This document shows, piece by piece, positions 35,690 through 57,160 of a stretch of 64,000 nt of DNA. Every line of letters starts with the position of its first letter. The first letter of the stretch is position 1. The stretch is from Synaphobranchus kaupii (Eukaryota > Chordata > Actinopteri > Anguilliformes > Synaphobranchidae): positions 558,001 to 622,000 of the forward strand of contig CM056397.1 in NCBI GenBank assembly GCA_029718625.1, given 5' to 3'. The translations under genes and the position numbers were made by a program. Under the pieces are notes generated by a model that saw only the letters and a program-made list of their open reading frames with translations, searched no databases and was not told the origin of the DNA.

Positions 35690-36591
35690 TCAGATAGAAT
35701 GGCCCAAGACCTGGTGAGAAATACTCAGAAGAACCCACACATCACTGCAAAAGAGCTGAAAAAAGAATAGCAGACACAGGTCTAGTTGTTCACAGGACAA
35801 CAATACAACATACTTTAAACAACAAAGACCTACACGGCAGAGTCTTTAAGCATCTGAAGTATGCGAAAGAAAACCTTCAGAGGCCTGAAGCCTTTTGGAA
35901 CAATGTGCTGATGAAACCAAAATGGAATTTTTTGGCCACGACCACCTTGCCAACTGTTAGCCATGGAGGTGGATCCATTATGCTTTGGGGTTGTGTGGCA
36001 GTTGGGGGCACTGGAAATATTGTGCAGGTGGAATTAAGAATGGATTCCACGAAATGTCAAAAAATTCTAGAGGCTAATATTCGAAGGTCAGTCCAGACAT
36101 TGAAGTTGAAGAGAGGTTGGGTATTCCAGCAAGACAATGTTCCGAAGCATACCTCGAAATCAACCATGAAGTACCTCCAGGAAAGATGGATGAAGGTTTT
36201 GGAATGGCCACCATAGTCCCCACACTTGAATATTATTGAAAATGGAGAGATGTCAAACATGCCGTGCATGCAAGGAGGCCGAAGAATATTTCCGAGCTAG
36301 AGGCGTTTTGCCAGGAAAAATGGGTAAAAATTCCAAAAGCAAGAATTGAAAGACTCTTAGCTGACTACAGGAAGCGTTTGCAAGCTGTTATAGTTGCCCG
36401 AGGAGTTACAAAGTACTAACTGCACAGGGCCTTTTGCACCTTTTTTATTATTTTGAAACTAAAAAATGTAAATAAAAAGTAATCTTGCTTTAAAATTTTA
36501 AGAAATGTGCCATGTTTAACTTTGTAGCATTTAGAGGTCAGGTTAGCTTCTGTTCACTTAGATATTATATATTATATTTTGCACCCCACTG
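35690..36591 (+). mobile_element. Decayed Tc1-like transposon
   Basis: Coding traces in order: MAQDLVRNTQKNPHITAKEL, then GGGSIMLWGCVAVGGTGN, then [16 protein letters not shown] with the second catalytic Asp, then EWPP and a broken HLW block. The right terminus is TTGCACCCCACTG followed by TA at 36592. The left terminus and the first-Asp block are damaged or lost. Confidence 0.8.
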
Positions 36592-37033
36592 TAGGTCTTT
36601 TTACCATCTGGACATAGATTAAAACTATTTGGCCTTAGGTCAGTTTTGATTCATTTCAGACAGCCTGCTGATTTGCCTAGATTGTTTTGATAAGATCCAT
36701 TCTTCTCTATGCTTCTCTATTTTGAGAAACCATAAATAGCAATGATTTGCATGTGGCTTTCAGCCTTACGCCCAGATATGTGGAAGTCGGAACATTGATA
36801 GTAAAATCTGCCCATTAGTGAGCACCAGCCACAGCTGAGTTAGGGCCAGGGGTCATAAACTAGAACAAAGGCGCCATTCAGTGGGCTCTAATGTAGGGGT
36901 GACGTCCAAACGGAAAATAGGCAAATCATGTTTCCCGCCCTCTTTTGCCAAATCTATGGGAATATTACTGGCTCATGGAGCCTTTTAGCCACTCTTTCGC
37001 TTTCCTATAAGGTTACAGAAGGATTGCAAGAAG

Positions 37034-47135
<10,102 letters not shown>

Positions 47136-47524
47136 AACCTACGTTCAGATAATCACCACTGGGCTTCAGACATCTCTAGTACCATCACAACAAGAGTAAA
47201 ACATTTTACAACACAATTGCTGTTTCAGGAGATGTGATCTTCTCTTTGAAAACACAATTTCCACTGTTTGCTGCATACTTATGTTTTTATGTAATTTACT
47301 TCAAACAATTCCAGGTCTTTTCCATTTTTTTATTCTTACTGATGTGAAATATTTTGAATTATTTATGAAAGTACTCATAACTGTATAACATTAGATAGAT
47401 GATAACTGCTATAATTTCTGACACTTCATAAACGTGAATAACTTGAAGCAGCCTGATTGATGTGGTTTGATCTTTTGCATTCTCAGAGTTTCAGCAGAAC
47501 GATATGTTCTATTAAGACCTGTGG

Positions 47525-47610
47525 AAAAATTGTATTATTATTATTATTATTAATAAACCTTTATTTAACCAGGCAGGTCACTTAAGAACAAATTCTTATT
47601 TACAAGGTTG
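47525..47610 (-). mobile_element. LINE-type 3' tail fragment
   Basis: The ATTATT microsatellite followed by AATAAACCTTTATTTAACCA and GGTCACTTAAGAACAAATTC is a common fish dispersed repeat; on the minus strand it ends in GGTTAAATAAAGGTT plus AATAAT units, as non-LTR tails do. Confidence 0.5.
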
Positions 47611-47879
47611 GCCTGACAAGAGGCAAGCCTCTTGGGGGGGAGGGGGGTAGGGGGATAGTCAGATATAAAAAGAGAACAAAAAACAGTAAGTGATGAGCAG
47701 GTAAACATGACAGAAGAAACAAACAAAGCATGAGTATAAGACAATAGTGAAAAAGATAACAATGGTTTAAAAAAAAAGAGTTTTTTAAGCCATCAGATAT
47801 AACATACCGTATATGTCAGTTATAAGGTTGAGAGGCAGTTACAGCTATCAGTTAGAATGTCTATAATACAGTTCTTAAA

Positions 47880-48352
47880 GGTTCTTTGGCAGCAGCCATA
47901 CCACCATGCAATCTGCTCCTGGTGAATGGCTGGAAGTGGTGTTGGTGGGCCAGTAGGGGGCAGTTTTCCCTCTGGTCAAATATGCCCCAGTGCAGTGATG
48001 GGGACACTGTGTTGTAGGAGATGCCATCCTTCGGATGAGACATTAAACTGAGGTCCTGACTTACTTTGTTGTCTCATGACACTTATCGCAAAGAGTAGGG
48101 GTTTCCCTGGTGTCCTATGCTCTTTCAGTCTACCACCTAATCATCCCCCAGTTTAATTGGCAAAAAAAAATAGTTCTCTCCCTCTCCACCTCAGCTGATG
48201 TGTGGTGAGCATTCTGGAGCAAAATGGTTGCCGTTGCATCACCCAGGCAGGTGGGTGCTACACATTGGTGGTGGTTGAAGCGAGTTTCCCCCTCATCATT
48301 GTAAAGCGCTTTGAGTGTTGAGAAAGGCGCTATATAAATGCCAGGCATTATT
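47880..48352 (+). mobile_element. Dispersed repeat B, copy 1 (non-LTR tail type)
   Basis: Ends GTAAAGCGCTTTGAGTG, then GGCGCTATATAAATGCCAGG and ATTATTAT. Internal blocks include GGAGATGCCATCCTTCGGAT and ACCTCAGCTGATGTGTGGTG. A second copy in the opposite orientation is at 55188-55606. The small reading frames inside are broken and unrelated to known proteins. Confidence 0.75.
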
Positions 48353-49019
48353 ATAGATACATTTATAAAAGGGAGATAAATTTGTCCAGTTTATGGTTTT
48401 TTTTTGCAGTCCATTCCAGTCATAAGGGGCAGAAAACTGAAATGAGGAGTGATCAATGGAGCTATTTGCTCAGGGAACGGTTAGCAGTATGTGTGGAGCT
48501 TCAGCTATTGTAGGTAGGGGAGGATGTATGTAAGAGTTGTTGCAGATAAGGATGGGTTAAGCCAAGAAGGGTTTTGTAAATGAGTGTGAACCAGTGAAGT
48601 GAACTAGTGTGTAATTAAGTGATGAAGTTTTACAAAAGCCCCAGACAAAGGTTACAACTGTGACATAAACTAAGAAACCTTCCTATTACAAATCTGTGCA
48701 ACATTGCTGCAAAGTTGTAGCCACTTTCAAACATAAAACGTCTCAATAAAACTTTTTCCAAGAGACTATGCTACAGCATTGCTGCAACGTGGTGACGCTG
48801 ACACTGATGTTAAGTTTCGTTACAATCTAGAAAGCAAATGAAAACTGTAAAACTGTAAAAAGTTAAACTGTCAATCAAGTGTTTATGTAAACAAAATTAA
48901 AACCACCCTATGCAAAAGCCGGACCGCTGAGATTTTTTTTCAGGGATGTTTGGAGGCGATTGGGACATCGACGATCCACCACTAGGGGGCCACTGTGCAT
49001 AAGGAGAATCTCACCCAGA

Positions 49020-49385
49020 TATACGGTGGCTCTGAAGTGCAAAACGGAAAAACAAAAAGGAAACGCAAAAACAAAAACTTGCGGCCCTGAAGTGCAAATA
49101 CAGCATACAAAAACAAAACCCTGTGGTCCTGAGGTGCAAATGCAACATACAAACAAAAACGTTCGACCCTGAAGTGCAAAACACAAAAACAAAACGAAAA
49201 CACAAAAACAAAAACTTGCAGCCCTGAAGTGCTAAACACAAACTCACAAAAAGAAAATCACAACAACAAAAACTTTCAGCCCTGAAGTGCAAAACACAAA
49301 AACAAAAAGAAAACACAAAAACAAAAACGTGCAGCCCTGAAGTGCAAAACACAAACACACAAAAAGAAAAACACAACAACAAAGA
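49020..49385. repeat. A-rich minisatellite, seven units of 40-60 bp
   Basis: Each unit starts CCTGAAGTGCAAA and continues with runs of ACAAAAACAAAA. The long open frames on the minus strand (F/C/V-rich) arise from the repeat. Confidence 0.9.
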
Positions 49386-50079
49386 CTATAGGCAATAGCT
49401 AGACCTATTAAGAAAGTAGCCTACCAGAGATTATTATACTGATCATTATTAGCCTATAATTAAAAGTGTTTGCAGTAAGCTACATTGTCTGCAGAGTAGC
49501 GTAGACTAGAGCCATGTTCGGAGGCTTTTTATAGTTTTTTTAAGTGACTAACCATGAAACATATGGTTGGGGAATTGACTGTTTATAAATCTGATCTCTT
49601 AAGTGATTGCAGCATATAGTAGGCTATCATCAATTCTTATTATATTATTGTAAATTCTTAATTTTCCGAGTAGGCCTACATAATTTTTATGGTTACATTG
49701 TGTTATGTGTGAAAAGCATAAAGTGAACAGAGCTGAAGAGCACGTTTTTCTTTTTGTCACGAATGAATAAAGAAATGAAAACATAGGTAGGCCTACACTA
49801 CTCATGGATGTTTTTCCCGGTAGCCTACTGTAACTGTATGTGCAGTGGTAGCGATAGCCTACCGAACTATGTCAGCTTTTCTGTAATGACTGTCTTTAAA
49901 ACAAACGTTTAGTCTGTCAGTTATTTATAGATTTTTTTTTTTTTACATTAATGCAACAACGCGATCTTAACCAGATGATATTCTGCGTTAAAACTTTTTT
50001 CTTTGCTTGACAAATGGCCATGGCCGGGATACCTGTTCCCATAACGTTAGCTATTGCATAACTGCCGTGGTGTCCAGTG

Positions 50080-51360
50080 ACTGAATTGTTTAAGTAACAG
50101 GGTACAAGTGAACAGTTAATATTGTAAACATGTCTTTGTATGAGAAAACATTAGTGTATGAGAAAACAATAACATGTGCACACTGTTTTAGTCCAAAATA
50201 AAATTACACTTTAGTAGCCTATACCTCTCGCATGGTAAGGCTTGACGCTTACCACTACACCAAAGCTTCTTGGATACAGTCATGTGATAGGCTATAGAGT
50301 ACTCAAGTAATTACGTCATGCTGGTTTTGGAAGTAAATTCCCCATTAATTTATTTAGAGCGAAGACATTAACTAAAGCTTACTTTTAAACCATTTCTACT
50401 GATTATGTCTTACCGTCAATTTCCCAGATTGTTATATATAACGCCCGTTCGCAATCTATGTCGTTTTTCTGGACCAGCTTCGAGTATATTTTACGTTTTA
50501 GTATTTTTTTTTTTGTGAACATACCAGCGCTGGCACTGTTTAAAAATTCCACGTCCCATAATTCCCTCCCAACGTGCAGCCTTGTCTCCAGACGTTGTCA
50601 TATAACTTTAGCCAGCAGCACACAGCTCCGTTTTTAAACACTTTTTTGTAACGTTAGCTAGCTATCTTGAAGGACTAAAAGCCAGAATTGCTTTTTGTGG
50701 TTAACCGTAGTGCAGTTTCTGACTTTGCCGGGCGGGCTTCTCTACTTAGCAAGCTAACAAACTACATTAATTAATGCATTACTTAAAATTGGAACATGCG
50801 ATATATGGAATATATCCTTGTACCACACAGGCTAATCCAGGAATGTTTAGGCTCATTCTATAAATCAGATTTCAAGAAATAGTCAATATCTCAGAAGCCC
50901 ATTCTATCTTCCATAGGGATTTTACTTCCGAAACCAGACTCCGCCCACGACTGACGTACTCACTTGAGTACTCTATAGGCCATTTGTCAGTGTATACGGG
51001 TGTATACTGTGTAACGTTACCTGAAGTGGTGTCGTCTGACTTTCACCATTTCGCTGTAGTACAAGTGAAACATTGAACAGTTAATATTGTAAACGTCTTT
51101 TGCCTTTGCAATAAAAATGCGTTTGTTAATGTGAAAATAACAGTCTAATAAATGAAAGGTATAACAGTTGCACATTGTTTTTGTCAAAAATGAACTTGCA
51201 CCCTATTGGGCTCAAACCCCCAATCCTCTGTGTGAGAAGCAGCAACTCCAACCAGTAGGCCACAGCAGTTTCATAGAAAACACAAAGCCAAATAGCGGTT
51301 TTGTCTGTGATTCTCTGATGTGTCCACATTAGTTTGCAGCGTTTTTATTGGTCGATAAGC
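50080..51360. repeat. Two related segments with tRNA-like blocks and an inverted join
   Basis: ACAGTTAATATTGTAAAC occurs at about 50113 and 51078. On the minus strand each is followed by a tRNA-like block (TTGGTGTAGTGGTAAGCGTC near 50250; GTGGCCTACTGGTTGGAGTT and GGGGGTTTGAGCCC near 51210-51265). Between them, 50283-50340 and 50920-50985 are inverted to each other (GGCTATAGAGTACTCAAGT). The tRNA-like blocks are too imperfect to call as tRNA genes. Confidence 0.45.
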
Positions 51361-51622
51361 TTGGGATAGCAGGTATGCGATGTTGTTATCCAATGGGGAG
51401 AATTATTCTTTGAGGGTACGGCAGGAAAAATGGGAAGAAGAAGAAGAAGACAAACCGGCAAAATAACCCAAATCTGAATGCTGCGTGGTTACATGAGGTC
51501 AGAACATACAGAAGTTAATGTTTTTAAGGGCTGAGCTCTTTCATTAAACAATTCAGACAACTGCATGAGAAGTTACAATTTTATTGAAATAACTTTGAAA
51601 AACGAAATAAGAAAACAGTGTA

Positions 51623-51803
51623 CACTGAAAAAAAATCTATTTGATTTACTCAATTTAACTGTGGACAGTGATTCCACATGATTGCTTGCTTTAAGTGTAC
51701 CTGATACATTTGTGTTGTTCTTGTGTTCAAAGCTTAAGCATCAATTATTGCATTGAATAAACATCATCTGGTTGAATACTTTCTTTTTTGACTTTTTTCA
51801 GTG
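51623..51803. mobile_element. Short MITE, CACTGAAAAAA ends, TA target
   Basis: Left end CACTGAAAAAAAATCTATTT after TA and right end GACTTTTTTCAGTG before TA. It has no coding capacity; a Tc1/mariner-type MITE of 181 bp. Confidence 0.75.
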
Positions 51804-51970
51804 TAACGGACAGTTGGGGCCAGATCTTATTAAATTGCACAAAATATTAATACAAAGATTATGCTCAAACAATTCAAAAGATGAACTATAAAAACAATGT
51901 TACATACAAAAGATTTGTTACAAAAATACAGATTGAATACACAATAATATAAATTAACTATGAACAAATA

Positions 51971-52882
51971 TTATTTACGAATGGTATAAACAATGCAAGT
52001 TCTATTTACATTTCTTTTAATTTTTTCCAGCCACTGTTCCTTTGACACTGTGTCTCTGTTTAGGGAAGTATATTTTGCCTCTGTACTGGCTGTGACTCTG
52101 TAGTCAGTGCACCTGAGGGTAATCATAAGGTAGCACTGGTCAATGTCCAGGACCTGCTGCACCCTCTCATGAATACCACTTCCAGTCCAGAATGTGGCTG
52201 CCGGCGTGAGTATCATGACCTTCCACTGGTGGTAGAGAATCCACACCAGGAGCCTGTGCTTGAAAAAGCATTCTGGTGTGGGAGCCTGGTTGTAGATCAG
52301 AGCTGGGGCGGGTGGTTCGTACCACAGCTTCAGATCACTCCGCAGCCTCTGGTTTCCCACAGTGTGGATCCATTTCTGGTCTTGCAGAGTAATGCCTGAC
52401 CTCTTTTTTGAGGGCCACCAAAATGGATCGATTCCAGAGGCCAAGAGATGGGATGGAGCTGGAGGATCACCTGGAGCAGCAACTGCAGGCAGGACAGCAC
52501 AGGGAGTATTAGGTGTAATCACAGTGCTGGTGGGAGTAGGTGCAGGACCAGCAGCAGCACATACACTGTGACAGTATAGGGCACACACAGGCAGTGTGAC
52601 ACGCACACACGCACAGCCTATCAGTTGAAAAATAATCCAGGTCTTACATTTTACAGCTGCTTGAAAGGAGAATAAAGATAAGCTTACAGAACTGGAAGTG
52701 GCAGTGGTCAATGATTTGGTCCTCACAGAGGCCATAGAGGGGGGGCGCAGGGAGAAAGGGGAGATGGTCTGGATAGGTTTTGCAAGACTAGACCGAGGCT
52801 GGTGTGCAAGAGAGGTTGGCACTGACACATAGGTGTGGTGGTGGCAGTGGTGCAAACGTGCTAGGGGTAAGAAGACATACAA
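51971..52882 (-). CDS. Orphan open frame with a Trp/Cys-rich domain, probably transposon-associated
   Basis: 304 codons without a stop, unusually long for this AT-rich region. The N-terminal ~100 residues are low-complexity and may be non-coding or intronic. Residues about 150-270 look like a folded domain: IDPFWWPSKKRSGITL, LKLWYEPPAPALIYNQ, PECFFKHRLLVWILYHQWKV, then GSGIHERVQQVLDIDQCYLM. From memory this resembles a domain in many multicopy fish proteins (I believe DUF6729), usually with several CxxC motifs; here most cysteines are absent (ILTPAATFW where CP..CG is usual), so the copy may be decayed. Pyrimidine-rich stretches before TTGCTGCTCCAGGTGATCC could be splice acceptors. I assign no function. 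A minisatellite (53230-53440) lies just upstream on this strand. Confidence 0.4.
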   Translation of the reverse strand: MYVFLPLARLHHCHHHTYVSVPTSLAHQPRSSLAKPIQTISPFSLRPPSMASVRTKSLTTATSSSVSLSLFSFQAAVKCKTWIIFQLIGCACVRVTLPVCALYCHSVCAAAGPAPTPTSTVITPNTPCAVLPAVAAPGDPPAPSHLLASGIDPFWWPSKKRSGITLQDQKWIHTVGNQRLRSDLKLWYEPPAPALIYNQAPTPECFFKHRLLVWILYHQWKVMILTPAATFWTGSGIHERVQQVLDIDQCYLMITLRCTDYRVTASTEAKYTSLNRDTVSKEQWLEKIKRNVNRTCIVYTIRK

Positions 52883-53229
52883 ATACAGTCACACAAAAGA
52901 CTTCAGTTATTTTGGTTCACCATGGGTTCATTTATTTCATATTCATTATGATACAAAGATAATTAGCATTTAATACAAAACCGTGTAATCAAATCATGTG
53001 CGCTCCAACAAACCTGAGCAGACTTCCTCGGCTTTGCAGCAGCACAGTGTCCTACCAAACTGAGGTTTCACAAACTGGGAGAAAATTAAACATCAGAATA
53101 AGGGGGAAAAAACTGAAAAGCACCAATCCAAACAAAACATAAAAAAATTCTAGTTCAGTTTGCTGTGTTGTTAAAAAGGTAAAGAGATCAACAGTGAGTA
53201 ATTTAAATGATGGTATTACCATTCCTAAA

Positions 53230-53440
53230 TTCAGTGGTGGCTGTGCGGAGGATGTGTGCAGGATGTGCGGAGGATGTTTGTAGGATATGTGGAGGATGTG
53301 TGAAGGATGTGTGCATGATGTGCGTATGATGTGTGCAGGATGTGCGGAGGATGTGTGCTGCAGGATGTCTGCAGGATGTGCGGATGAGGTGTGCAGGATG
53401 TGCGGAGGATGTGTGCAAGATGTGCGGAGGATGTGCTGCA
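53230..53440. repeat. Minisatellite of GATGTGCGGAGGATGTGTGC units
   Basis: About ten imperfect units of 15-22 bp. The minus strand stays open (SAHPAHILRTSCTH-like) because the units lack stops. Confidence 0.9.
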
Positions 53441-55187
53441 GTGGGGACAGAGGGAGCAGGTGATATGGCTGGTCTATCTTAAGGGCCTGACGCAGAGGTT
53501 ACACTGCTGTTCTTCAGAGTCGCTGCCACCAGTAGCTGCCACGATAAGTTAAAAAAGTAGCCTTGCTACATTTGTGACAGGTGCTGGTAAAACAGACTAC
53601 AAGTAGCACAGGGTCATTTTTCTGTTTTTTATAGTTTATAGAAAGTACAAATTCTGAGCTTTCAAATGATGTTTCATACAATGCAATATGCAAATATTTG
53701 AAGAAGATATGCTTCTTTGAATGTTGGTACACCTTAAAACAATTTACTGGTTATGCTCTCTTCGGTTCAAGTGCAAGCAACAACTATTGGCCGACCTCTA
53801 CATTGTGTAACATTACATTAAATAAGAAAACAGAGAGCAAATCAAAAAAAAAAAAAAAAACAGGCTCAAAAGTAGGCTATATGGGGGCAATGCTTGTGGC
53901 AGCTTTAGGTAAGCTATTGTAGCCTAGCTGTAGCCTTACATACATGTTATGGCCTAACAGTGAGGTAGGTATAGCCTCACGCTTTTTGTGGACAGTTTGC
54001 CATGCCAACATTGTGTCCACGTAGTTAATTTTTTTGGGGCGCCTTTTCTTTTCAATTGCTCCCTGCCAGCGATTTTCTGCCAAAAGCAATCAGTTTGCAG
54101 TAAAGGTAGGATGTGTAACGTTGTATGACGCATGGGGAACATTTACAATTGTGACGACAAAATGGAGTAGACATGCCCATCTCTGCATTTCTAGATGCTA
54201 ATTATGCAGATACTTTATCCCGTCCGAATCGATCATTAACATTACAGATGTCCTGTCATAACAATTACTTTACAGACATTGTCCTGAAAACCTATCCTGT
54301 CCGAATAGAGCTTATTGTAAATTGTTTTGACCAATTTGACACTCAAGCAGCCACTCATTTAATGGCAAGAATATAGTTGTTTTGACTAGAAAACAATGTT
54401 ATGACATTAATTCCATTAAGAACCTCACATTCTTACAACTAAATTAATTATTGTGATATAAGATAATGTCTTATGATCAGCCACAATAACTAAAAACCTA
54501 GTTGCATTGACTAAGATATTATGTTACGCTGACATACCATACGATAACTGTCTAGTCAACTAAACTTAAAAAACAAGTCCAGCTGACTAAAATGGAATAT
54601 CATGTTTATCATTTCACTTATAACGTAATTAAACTGGATATTGTAATAGATTTGCAGATAATGTAATAAACTTGTTGAACAGATAGTATAATAACAGATC
54701 ATGTAATAACACATTTTTGATGACTAATGTAATAATTTCAATTAATAATGTAACAGCTAACCAACATCACTGTCATTTTGTATTGTCTAATTAATTTAAT
54801 CTCTCTCTCTCTTTCTATTCAGTTATGTCCATTACACAGTCAGCAAATTGGTTAAAGAAAACATACAGTAAAATGCCTCCGAACTCACCTTGGTGACAGC
54901 TGAGGACTTTGTATACAGTTCGAATCACTATGGACAGACCTTTCATACAGTTTCATAAATTATCTATCAAATAGGCTATTATTGCATTATATGAATATGT
55001 TCTAAGTGTGGATAGCTTTATCAAGAATTTCAGAGGTGTGGATAGCTTGACAGTGTCATCAGAATCACAGCAGGTCACATGATGATCATGGTTACCAAGA
55101 AAACAAAGACACTACTGTCATAATTTTCAAGCAGAGTACACATAGTTTTGTTAGTATGTTTCAAGGAGTTATTTTAAAGTTATAATA

Positions 55188-55606
55188 ATAATAATGCCTG
55201 GCATTTATATAGCGCCTTTCTCAATACTCAAAGCGCTTTACAATGATGAGGGGAAAACTCACCTCAACCAACACCAATGTGTAGCACCCACTTGGTGATG
55301 CAACGGCAGCCATTTTGCGCCAGAATGCTCACCACACATCAGCTGAGGTGGAGAGGGAGAGAATAATTTTTTAGCCTATTAAACTGGGGATGATTAGGTG
55401 GCAAATTGAAAGAGCCTGGGTTGGGAGTTTAGCCAGGACACTGGGGAAACCCCTACACCTTACGATAAGTGTCATGGGATCTTTAATCAGTGAGTCAGGA
55501 CCTCGGTTTAACGTCTCATCCGAAAGACGGCATCTCCTACAGCACAGTGTCCCCATCATTGCACTGGGGCATTGGGGTTTATTTGACCAGAGGTAAGACT
55601 TAGTTT
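55188..55606 (-). mobile_element. Dispersed repeat B, copy 2
   Basis: Opposite orientation to 47880-48352: starts ATAATAATAATGCCTGGCAT, then TATAGCGCCTTTCTCAATAC and CAAAGCGCTTTACAATGATG, and ends near TTTATTTGACCAGAGG. Same internal blocks, moderately diverged. Confidence 0.8.
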
Positions 55607-56027
55607 TCCCCAGAGGTCTCCCATCCAATTACTAATCTCATGAATACACAAAACCAATAAGCATATAATGTGCAGTAGAGGCTGTTCCCACACTCTTTCT
55701 GGACTCTTTCCTTGTCCCTCCTGTTCTCTGTGGTTTCTATATAGACGCTGTGATCTCTGGGATGGGTGATCAAAATGATAAACTGCCCCAGTCAGCCAAA
55801 TCTAGCAGCAGAAATCTGCCACTACCAATCACATTACAGCAAGCCTATGTCAGAAAGAATTAGTTTAACTAAGTTTTCCAGATGCTAAATCAGTGATTGG
55901 GTGTCTGGAATCAAGACAATTTCTATCCTGATGGGAGGCACCAAGGCGCAAACCCGATATTGACCCACTGTTAAATTACATAAGCTAATATACAGCCAAC
56001 TGCTTCACATTTACTAGGAGAGAGATA

Positions 56028-56567
56028 CAGACGGGTGACAAATTAAAGGAAAAACCAACATAAAGTCTCTTAGTAAGGTGTTGGGCAACTACAAGCCGCC
56101 AGAACAGCTTCAATGCGCTTTGGTATAGATTCTACCTCTAGTATAGCATAGATTCTAGTCTCTGGAACTCTACTGGAGGGATGGAACACCATTCTTCCAA
56201 AAGATATTCCCTCATTTGGTGTTTTGATGATGGTGGTGGAGAGCGCTGTCTAACATGTCGGTCCAAAATCGCCCATAGGTGTTCAATTGGGTTGAGATCT
56301 GGTGACTGTGAAGGCCATAGCATATGATTCACATCATTTTCATACTCATCAAACCATTCAGTGACCCCTCGTGCCCTGTGGATGGGGGTATTGTCATCAT
56401 TGGATAAAGGTGATCACTCAGAATAACTTTGTATTGATTTGCAGTGACCCTTCTCTCTAAGGGGACAAGTGGACCCAAACCATGCCAGGAAAATGTTTCC
56501 CACAGCATAACAGAGCCACCGGACCCCCACACTGTAGGGGTTTTTCCATTAATTTGTCACCCGTCTG
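56028..56567 (-). mobile_element. Internally deleted mariner-type element with intact ends
   Basis: Ends CAGACGGGTGACAAATTAAA (left) and, inverted, TTTAGTTTGTCACC-type sequence ending GTCACCCGTCTG (right), with TA on both sides (56026 and 56568). The minus strand keeps the transposase C-terminus (GGSVMLWETFSWHGLGPLV, then [20 protein letters not shown]); the N-terminus is missing. 540 bp. Confidence 0.88.
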
Positions 56568-57039
56568 TACGTGCTGTTTTCCACTACCAGAGAGTTATAT
56601 CTGCATGCTGCACATGCATAAATTCTTTCCAGAAGGAAAATTTATCATGCTCGGAGGTCAGATACAAATTGATGATTTATACACTATTTCAGAAACTAGG
56701 ATGCTGATGTTGCACATGATTGCCATCAAGGGAGGTTATAAACATGTAATTTAGTAAGTATTTGTCAGTATTTGTAAACTCGTAACCATGATTTTGAGAC
56801 ATGCTCATAAATTGAAATGGTAGTGGCTTTGCCAAGCTTCATCATTAAAATGTGAAGAGTTTGCATCTTACTTTCAAGAGATTACTAAAATAATACAAAT
56901 TTGTGTGAAGAATTAGATACTCCAACTACAATGTGTGTGTGTGTGGTTAATTTGAGCTCTTTCTCTGGGATTCAGCTTTGCAAAATTGTCTCAGAAATGA
57001 AAGACATCATTGATTGTTTATCTAATAATGTGTAAATAG

Positions 57040-57160
57040 TAAATTGCTCTCTAGAGACTGGTAACTTCCCTGATTCTCTAAAGACTGCTGTAGTATGACC
57101 ATTACTTAAAGCTAGAAAAATTCAAGTTACAAAAGTTACAGACCAAAATTAGACCTCTGG
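57040..57160 (+). mobile_element. LINE reverse transcriptase relic, interrupted by solo LTR 2
   Basis: The translation gives TGNFPDSLKTAVV then PLLKA, the LINE block before the RPISNLPF-type motif, with stops. The LTR at 57161 interrupts it and only a few bases follow at 58800. Confidence 0.5.

Larger units (their letters stand above)
14480..37033. other. Shared upstream interval between TBC1D2B and SH2D7
   Basis: 22.5 kb between the divergent start codons, so promoters of both genes should lie here. I recognise no host exon. Unassigned stretches with nothing recognisable: 14700-16650 (apart from a GC-richer patch near 16100-16300), 19640-20590, 22220-23300, 24290-25440, 25650-26680, 30990-33900 and 34510-35690. 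Immediately before the SH2D7 ATG, CTTTCGCTTTCCTATAAG at about 36995-37012 could be a splice acceptor for a 5' UTR exon or a weak TATA region. Confidence 0.4.

Noticed and set aside
48908..49382. Minus-strand FCFCVLHF-type open frames
   Set aside because: Produced by the A-rich minisatellite; no coding signature.
51190..51270. A tRNA gene on the minus strand
   Set aside because: A- and B-box-like blocks are present, but I could not pair an acceptor stem or anticodon arm.
53500..55000. CIB2 exons expected from mammalian gene order
   Set aside because: No EF-hand coding or matching splice sites seen on either strand; the gene may lie beyond the window or be absent here.
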